Origin: Bathymodiolus brooksi
Lineage: Eukaryota > Mollusca > Bivalvia > Mytilida > Modiolidae
Assembly: GCA_963680875.1 (NCBI GenBank)
Contig: OY804580.1
Span: forward strand, 112,471,534 to 112,535,533
DNA length: 64,000 nt
Reading direction: 5' to 3'
Shown here: positions 61,401-64,000 of the stretch, one piece after another
How the letters are laid out: each line of letters begins with the position of its first letter
Position numbering within the stretch: the stretch's first letter is position 1
Translations under genes and position numbers: made by a program
Notes under the pieces: generated by a model
Databases searched by the model: none
Told to the model about the DNA's origin: nothing
The model's input: the letters and a program-made list of their open reading frames with translations, nothing else

Positions 61401-64000
61401 CCTGTGTTTACAGATAAACGGTGACACACTTGGTGTCGAAAATTTGTTTTTTCGTCATTATTTATGTATCATTATCGAGTAAAGCAATAAAATCAAATAC
61501 TCAAAACCTTTGCATTTCACCTTTAAGGCACTTTTTGTTTGGTTTTTTTTATAAGAAAAAACTATTGTGTTTACATTTTAGTAAAAAAAAAAGTTTTGTT
61601 TGAAGACTGTTTTTTTTTACAGATACCTCTATAGCAGAATTAGTAAAAGAATATACAGATACAGATGAATTTATTGAATGTTTAAGATGTCAACAAGGTA
61701 TTAATTTGATTTAATCTATAGAGGATATTTACTTGGGTTAGGGTTTATATCTTCAGGAGTGAGAGAAAAGAAGGATGAGTAAGTTCAGGATTGTTCACCT
61801 CTAGTAATAAAAACGTAGATATTGAATTTAGTGCACACAACACGTTTCTGGAATAACCTTCATCAGCTATGCTCAAAGCCAATATATTTGAAAGCCTTTG
61901 GGAGCAAGAAAACCAAAGAGTCTAAACAGTACAGCCAAAATCGACTAAGTAAATGTATTTACAATATTACAATATGATTATGATTATTTTAATTTTAATT
62001 GTTATAAATAAGAGTATTTTGAAGCTTGTCAAGTTGTAATAGTGAAATTAAGACTTGGTATATGTTGTTGCTATGTAAATTAAGACTTGGTATATGTTGT
62101 TGCTATGTAAATTAAGACTTGGTATATGTTGTTGCTATGTAAATTAAGACTTGGTATATGTTGTTGCTACGTAACTTTGTTCTTATGAGAAATTACTACT
62201 CACATGATGTTAAAACAGCAATCAAAATAACAAACAATAAAAAAGAATACACTATACACAGAGGCCAATACACTATACACAGAGGCCAATACACTATACA
62301 CAGAGGCCAATGCCATTTGTTGTGCTTTTTTCTTGCATTTGGTGGTTTGATGCAAGATCTGGTTGTTTATTTTGTTATTGACATTGGTGGAATTGTTGAC
62401 CATTACTGTTTAAGCTTTATTTTGTTATTGACATTAGTTGAATTGTTGACCATTACTGTTTAAGCTTTATTTTATTATTGACATTAGTGGAATTGTTGAC
62501 CATTACTGTTTAAGCTTTATTTTGTTGTTGACATTGGTGGAATTGTTGACCATTACTGTTTAAGCTTTATTTTGTTATTGACATTGGTGGAATTGTTGAC
62601 CATTACTGTTTAAGCTTTATTTTGTTATTGACATTGGTGGAATTGTTGACCATTACTGTTTAAGCTTTATTTTGTTATAGACATTGGTGGAATTGTTGAC
62701 CATTACTGTTTAAGCTTTATTTTGTTGTTGACATTGGTGGAATTGTTGACCATTACTGTTTAAGCTTTATTTTGTTGTTGACATTGGTGGAATTGTTGAC
62801 CATTACTGTTTAAGCTTCATTTTGTTATTGACATTGGTGGAATTGTTGACCATTACTGTTTAAGCTTTATTTTGTTATTGACATTAGTGGAATTGTTGAC
62901 CATTACTGTTTAAGCTTTATTTTGTTATTGACATTGGTGGAATTGTTGACCATTACTGTTTAAGCTTTATTTTGTTATTGACATTGGTGGAATTGTTGAC
63001 CATTACTGTTTAAGCTTTATTTTGTTATAGACATTGGTGGAATTGTTGACCATTACTGTTTAAGCTTTATTTTGTTGTTGACATTGGTGGAATTGTTGAC
63101 CATTACTGTTTAAGCTTTATTTTGTTGTTGACATTGGTGGAATTGTTGACCATTACTGTTTAAGCTTCATTTTGTTATTGACATTGGTGGAATTGTTGAC
63201 CATTACTGTTTAAGCTTCATTTTGTTGTTGACATTGGTGGAATTGTTGACCATGACTGTTTAAGCTTTATTTTGTTATTGACATTAGTGGAATTGTTGAC
63301 CATTACTGTTCAAGCTTTATTTTGTTATAGACATTGGTGGAATTGTTGACCATTACTGTTTAAGCTTTATTTTGTTGTTGACATTGGTGGAATTGTTGAC
63401 CATTACTGTTTAAGCTTTATTTTGTTGTTGACATTGGTGGAATTGTTGACCATTACTGTTTAAGCTTTATTTTGTTGTTGACATTGGTGGAATTGTTGAC
63501 CATTACTGTTTAAGCTTTATTTTGTTATTGACATTGGTGGAATTGTTGACCATTACTGTTTTTAAGCTTTATTTTGTTGTTGACATTGGTGGAATTGTTG
63601 ACCATTACTGTTTAAGCTTCATTTTGTTATTGACATTAGTGGAATTGTTGACCATTACTGTTTAAGCTTTATTTTGTTATAGACATTGGTGGAAATGTTG
63701 ACCATTACTGTTTAAGCTTTATTTTGTTGTTGACATTGGTGGAATTGTTGACCATTACTGTTTAAGCTTTATTTTGTTATTGACATTGGTGGAATTGTTG
63801 ACCATTACTGTTTAAGCTTTATTTTGTTGTTGACATTGGTGGAATTGTTGACCATTACTGTTTAAGCTTCATTTTGTTATTGACATTGGTGGAATTGTTG
63901 ACCATTACTGTTTAAGCTTCATTTTGTTGTTGACATTGGTGGAATTGTTGACCATTACTGTTTAAGCTTTATTTTGTTGTTGACATTGGTGGAATTGTTG
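49292..64000 (+). CDS. VPS33A: VPS33A, Sec1/Munc18-family subunit of HOPS/CORVET (exons 1-10, gene continues right)
   Basis: Joined CDS is 49292..49405, 51955..52020, 52627..52754, 52936..53020, 53582..53686, 55354..55470, 56250..56424, 57830..58020, 59408..59498, 61623..61697: 1,147 nt, 382 codons plus one base. All phases agree. Diagnostic blocks are [20 protein letters not shown] across exons 2-3, [13 protein letters not shown] in exon 4, the Sec1/Munc18 signature [20 protein letters not shown] (residues 232-251) in exon 7, and [20 protein letters not shown] in exon 8. Known role: VPS33A binds VPS16 and templates SNARE assembly for fusion at late endosomes and lysosomes. The family is about 600 residues long, so roughly the last third lies beyond the window. 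Agreement is closer to VPS33A than VPS33B. Intron 1 has a GC donor. Confidence 0.95.
49406..51538. other. VPS33A intron 1, mostly featureless
   Basis: AT-rich. Small frames at 49588 and 50033 lack recognisable similarity. A C-rich run (with one A) lies near 51306-51330. Confidence 0.5.
51539..51830 (+). repeat. 57-bp tandem array, 5 copies, in VPS33A intron 1
   Basis: The unit contains AAAGTTTGAAGATACGAAAG, GAGTGCAGCAAAGCAAAGAA and GGACAGACAATACAAG. It amplifies the 5' part of the dispersed repeat also seen at 30776 and 45770. 57 bp is 19 codons with no stop in many frames, giving overlapping frames on both strands that are not genes. Confidence 0.93.
51955..52020 (+). CDS. VPS33A: VPS33A exon 2
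   Basis: 22 codons, [20 protein letters not shown] followed by LK, residues 39-60. The acceptor follows a long T tract (TTTTTTTTTCAG) and the donor is GTAAGC. Phase 0 at both ends. Confidence 0.96.
52316..52406. repeat. Perfect 45-bp-arm palindrome with 1-nt centre
   Basis: Each base from 52316 to 52360 pairs with 52406 down to 52362 around T52361. The centre reads CATTGGAGTCTCCAATG and the outer parts are A/T runs. It lies in VPS33A intron 2. Confidence 0.93.
52627..52754 (+). CDS. VPS33A: VPS33A exon 3
   Basis: 128 nt, residues 61-102 plus two bases. It carries [20 protein letters not shown] and [20 protein letters not shown]. The acceptor is TATCAG and the donor GTAAGT. Confidence 0.95.
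52800..52875 (+). mobile_element. SINE head fragment
   Basis: GGCCGTCGTGATTGTGATCG followed by TTTAGTAGTTGGATTTACAA matches the head at 55571 and 56805; the body is missing. Confidence 0.5.
52936..53020 (+). CDS. VPS33A: VPS33A exon 4
   Basis: 85 nt, residues 103-131, with [19 protein letters not shown]. The acceptor is TTTCAG and the donor GTATAT. It is separated from exon 3 by the shortest intron of the gene (181 bp). Confidence 0.95.
53582..53686 (+). CDS. VPS33A: VPS33A exon 5
   Basis: 35 codons, residues 132-166, with [20 protein letters not shown] and [10 protein letters not shown]. The acceptor is TTGTAG and the donor GTAATA. Phase 0 at both ends. Confidence 0.95.
53860..54060 (+). 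repeat. Dispersed repeat containing the right-edge satellite unit
   Basis: ATGTCGTGATCTTTTTTATT, TTGTTTGTTTTGTTGATATT and GTTGGAATTGTTGACCATTA with CTGTTTAAACC. It parallels 27290-27480 in order. Confidence 0.6.
54129..55329. mobile_element. TIR-type MITE split by a nested insertion
   Basis: Begins CAGTCAAACCTGCATTAAAG at 54129 and ends ATACAGGTTTGACTG at 55329, with TA flanks. A 40-bp internal piece (GGGCATCTCTATATAACAAA, TCACTGTCTATAAA) is duplicated. The two parts are interrupted at 54259-55246 by another element. Confidence 0.75.
54259..55246 (+). mobile_element. Tandem-repeat-cored element with palindromic ends, nested, 7-bp duplication
   Basis: Begins TTAGCTCACCTTACCAAAGG then CAATGTGAGCT (hairpin) and ends AGGCTCAGCCCACTGAGCCT then CTA (hairpin). 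GTAATTT stands at both edges (54252-54258, 55247-55253). The core has about six ~155-bp repeats: CTCTGAAACCGCTTGGCCAA, ATGAACCGAAACTTGGTAGG, GTTAACAAACATGGCCGCCA, TTCTTGTTTCTGATTGGT. Same family as 24503-25805. Long frames across it are repeat artefacts. Confidence 0.8.
55354..55470 (+). CDS. VPS33A: VPS33A exon 6
   Basis: 39 codons, residues 167-205: [20 protein letters not shown] followed by [19 protein letters not shown]. The acceptor is TTACAG and the donor GTAAAG. Phase 0 at both ends. Confidence 0.95.
55571..55797 (+). mobile_element. tRNA-derived SINE (tail missing)
   Basis: GTCGTGGTCGTGATCGTATG, GTAGTTGGATTTACAACTAC, CAATCAGTGCCTATCACCAC, AACATTATGTGATAAAGTTT and GTTTCCTCCACCAATAAATC end at CCACGATATAC. 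Confidence 0.75.
56028..56158 (+). mobile_element. SINE 3' half
   Basis: TGAGTTTGTCAGTGACTTGC, CTCCAGTTTCCTCCACCAAT and AAAATATTGTTGAAAGTGGC followed by ATTCAACACCATAAACC. The head is missing; about 230 bp separates it from the preceding SINE. Confidence 0.65.
56250..56424 (+). CDS. VPS33A: VPS33A exon 7 (Sec1/Munc18 signature)
   Basis: 175 nt, residues 206-263 plus one base. It contains the family signature around D236-R237 and D240, through TPLL and [10 protein letters not shown]. The acceptor is TTTATTCAG and the donor GTAAGT. Confidence 0.96.
56465..56540 (-). mobile_element. SINE tail fragment, minus orientation
   Basis: TTATGGTGTTTAACACCACT followed by TTCAGCAATATTTCAGTTAT is a reversed SINE tail. 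Confidence 0.6.
56805..57073 (+). mobile_element. tRNA-derived SINE, essentially full length
   Basis: Head GGGGCGGTCATGGTCATGAT, TAGTTGGATTTACAACTACC and box B-like GTGAGTTCGAATCCCATTC; body GGCGAGGTGTACTCGATACA, AAAGTTTGTCAGTGACTTGC, CAGTTTCCTCCACCAATAAA; tail AAAATATTGTTGAAAGTGGC then ATTAAACACCATAACCC. It is the best reference copy of this family in the window. Confidence 0.82.
57274..57466 (+). mobile_element. tRNA-derived SINE, 3'-truncated
   Basis: GGTGGTCATCGTGGTCGTTA, TAGTTAGATTTACAACTACC and TTGTGAGTTCGAATCCTGCT, with the body ending near GTTTTCTCCAGGCACTCTGG. Confidence 0.75.
57830..58020 (+). CDS. VPS33A: VPS33A exon 8
   Basis: 191 nt, residues 264-327, starting [20 protein letters not shown] and ending [10 protein letters not shown]. 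The acceptor is TTATAG and the donor GTGAGT. The last 30 nt plus the donor and 35 bp of intron are tandemly repeated four more times just downstream. Confidence 0.95.
57991..58310 (+). repeat. 65-bp tandem repeat, 5 copies, spanning the VPS33A exon 8 donor
   Basis: Copies start at 57991, 58056, 58121, 58186 and 58251. Each carries AAAGCTAAAACAATAACAGC then TGAATTTGAT|GTGAGTTTTA. The first copy is the true exon end. Each later copy is preceded by TCTAG or TCAAG, so it presents an AG before and a GT after the same in-frame 30 nt ([10 protein letters not shown]). Confidence 0.95.
58322..58594 (+). mobile_element. Second SINE type (RUDI/V-SINE-like), full length
   Basis: tRNA-like head GGGTGGCTCAATGAGTTAGG, TAGTTGGATTACCTAACAAC and box B GGGTTCGCGCCCGGC; body CTCGACTCGCAGCCGCAAGT; tail GATATAGCTGAAATATTGCT, GAAAGTGGCGTTAAACACCA, ending in (AATC)n. 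A GGGCCCGGGCCCGGG run sits at its left edge. The name RUDI is recalled from molluscan SINE literature and not verified. Confidence 0.75.
58828..58938. repeat. Foldback at the start of a composite element
   Basis: ACAGATATATCATGTTTGGG, AGGGGTATTTGCGAAAAATA and CCAGTC pair with GACTGGTATTTTTTGCAAAT, ACCCCTCCCAAACATGATAT and ATCTGT. The loop is about 20 nt. Confidence 0.88.
58939..59363. mobile_element. Element bounded by TAATTACACC / GGTGTAATTA with an 83-bp internal duplication
   Basis: TAATTACACC right after the foldback is inverted at 59354-59363. Between them, a segment with TGTTACATAAAACGCACAAC and GTCTCGGTGAAGGGTAAAAA occurs twice in tandem (about 59043-59210), and ACCAATCAGAATCCAGCAAT lies near the right end. 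Non-coding. Confidence 0.5.
59408..59498 (+). CDS. VPS33A: VPS33A exon 9
   Basis: 91 nt, residues 328-357 plus one base: [20 protein letters not shown] then [10 protein letters not shown]. The acceptor is TATACAG and the donor GTAAGT. Confidence 0.94.
59711..60115 (+). mobile_element. Tandem-repeat-cored element, 3'-truncated copy
   Basis: Begins AGCTCACCTTGCCAAAGGCA then ATGTGAGCT and holds about 2.5 of the ~155-bp core repeats (CTGAAACTTGGTAGGAAGCA, ACAAACATGGCCGCAACAGG). It ends inside a repeat. Confidence 0.75.
60530..60805 (+). repeat. ~118-bp degenerate tandem repeat, about 2.5 copies
   Basis: GGGGACTCACATTATTTTCT, GGTCCCCTAAAGTACACAAA and GGCATTATAGGAATCATTTA recur with substitutions. 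The 133-codon frame at 60152-60553 runs into this region and has no recognised similarity. Confidence 0.75.
60810..61620. other. VPS33A intron 9, no recognised feature
   Basis: AT-rich intron sequence with T runs. Nothing coding was supported before exon 10. Confidence 0.5.
61623..61697 (+). CDS. VPS33A: VPS33A exon 10 (last exon in window)
   Basis: 75 nt: the split His codon 358, then [20 protein letters not shown] and RCQQ. The acceptor is TTTTTTTTTACAG and the donor GTATTA. It ends one base into the next codon, so at least one further exon lies to the right. Confidence 0.92.
61800..61935 (-). repeat. Dispersed repeat, reverse copy of 9044-9170
   Basis: CACAACACGTTTCTGGAATA, ACCTTCATCAGCTATGCTCA and TTTGGGAGCAAGAAAACCAA are the reverse complement, with differences, of 9044-9170. 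Confidence 0.5.
62045..62175 (+). repeat. 32-bp tandem repeat, 4 copies
   Basis: ATTAAGACTTGGTATATGTT followed by GTTGCTATGTAA repeats four times in VPS33A intron 10. Confidence 0.92.
62247..62310 (+). repeat. 21-bp tandem repeat, 3 copies
   Basis: TACACTATACACAGAGGCCAA three times in a row. Confidence 0.93.
62365..64000 (+). repeat. 50-bp tandem array, about 33 copies, running off the window
   Basis: The unit contains ACATTGGTGGAATTGTTGAC, CATTACTGTTTAAGCTTTAT and TTTGTT(A/G)TTG. Variants (TTATAG, GCTTCA, TTAGTGG) recur in blocks. The unit matches an internal segment of the dispersed repeat at 27290 and 53860. It lies in VPS33A intron 10. Confidence 0.96.

Overview
The window is eukaryotic, AT-rich and intron-dominated: long open frames are absent except inside short-period tandem arrays, and real coding sequence appears only as short exons with GT-AG (once GC-AG) borders. 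The dispersed repeats resemble families I know from bivalve genomes: tRNA-derived SINEs ending in a GTTAAACACCA-type tail, an AGCTCACC...GTGAGCT element with ~155-bp internal repeats, and Penelope-like reverse transcriptase. A bivalve mollusc, perhaps mytilid-like, is the best guess; this is inference.

Two genes can be assembled exon by exon. On the minus strand, an SGSM1/2-type gene (small G protein signalling modulator, RUN domain then TBC/RabGAP) starts at 44040 and runs left out of the window. Five N-terminal exons (147 codons) join in frame with compatible phases. On the plus strand, VPS33A (Sec1/Munc18 protein of the HOPS/CORVET tethering complexes) starts at 49292. Ten exons (382 codons) are present and the gene runs off the right edge. 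The genes are head to head, 5.25 kb apart. Both belong to Rab-directed endomembrane traffic.

Layout: 1-4995 SGSM intron 5 (53-bp array flanked by a 564-bp duplication); 4996-5130 exon 5; 5131-22758 intron 4 (64-, 50-, 28/31- and 39-bp arrays); 22759-22924 exon 4; 22925-37018 intron 3 (MITEs, a tandem-repeat-cored element, a 52-bp array, a broken Penelope-like RT); 37019-37094 exon 3; 37095-43823 intron 2 (miniature LTR-like element, a Mutator-like transposon with TIRs and target-site duplication, a 33-bp array); 43824-44040 exons 2 and 1; 44041-49291 intergenic (41-bp array, LINE remnant, a TIR element just upstream of VPS33A); 49292-64000 VPS33A with SINEs, nested transposons, a perfect palindrome and a 50-bp array running off the edge.

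Tandem arrays of many unrelated unit sequences cover about 15 kb. The most notable points are a 39-bp array that begins 4 bp inside an SGSM intron and supplies part of the splice donor; two adjacent satellites sharing an 18-bp module; fivefold duplication of the VPS33A exon 8 end with its donor; and a well-delimited Mutator-like element. No RNA gene, CRISPR array, prokaryotic or viral feature was found.
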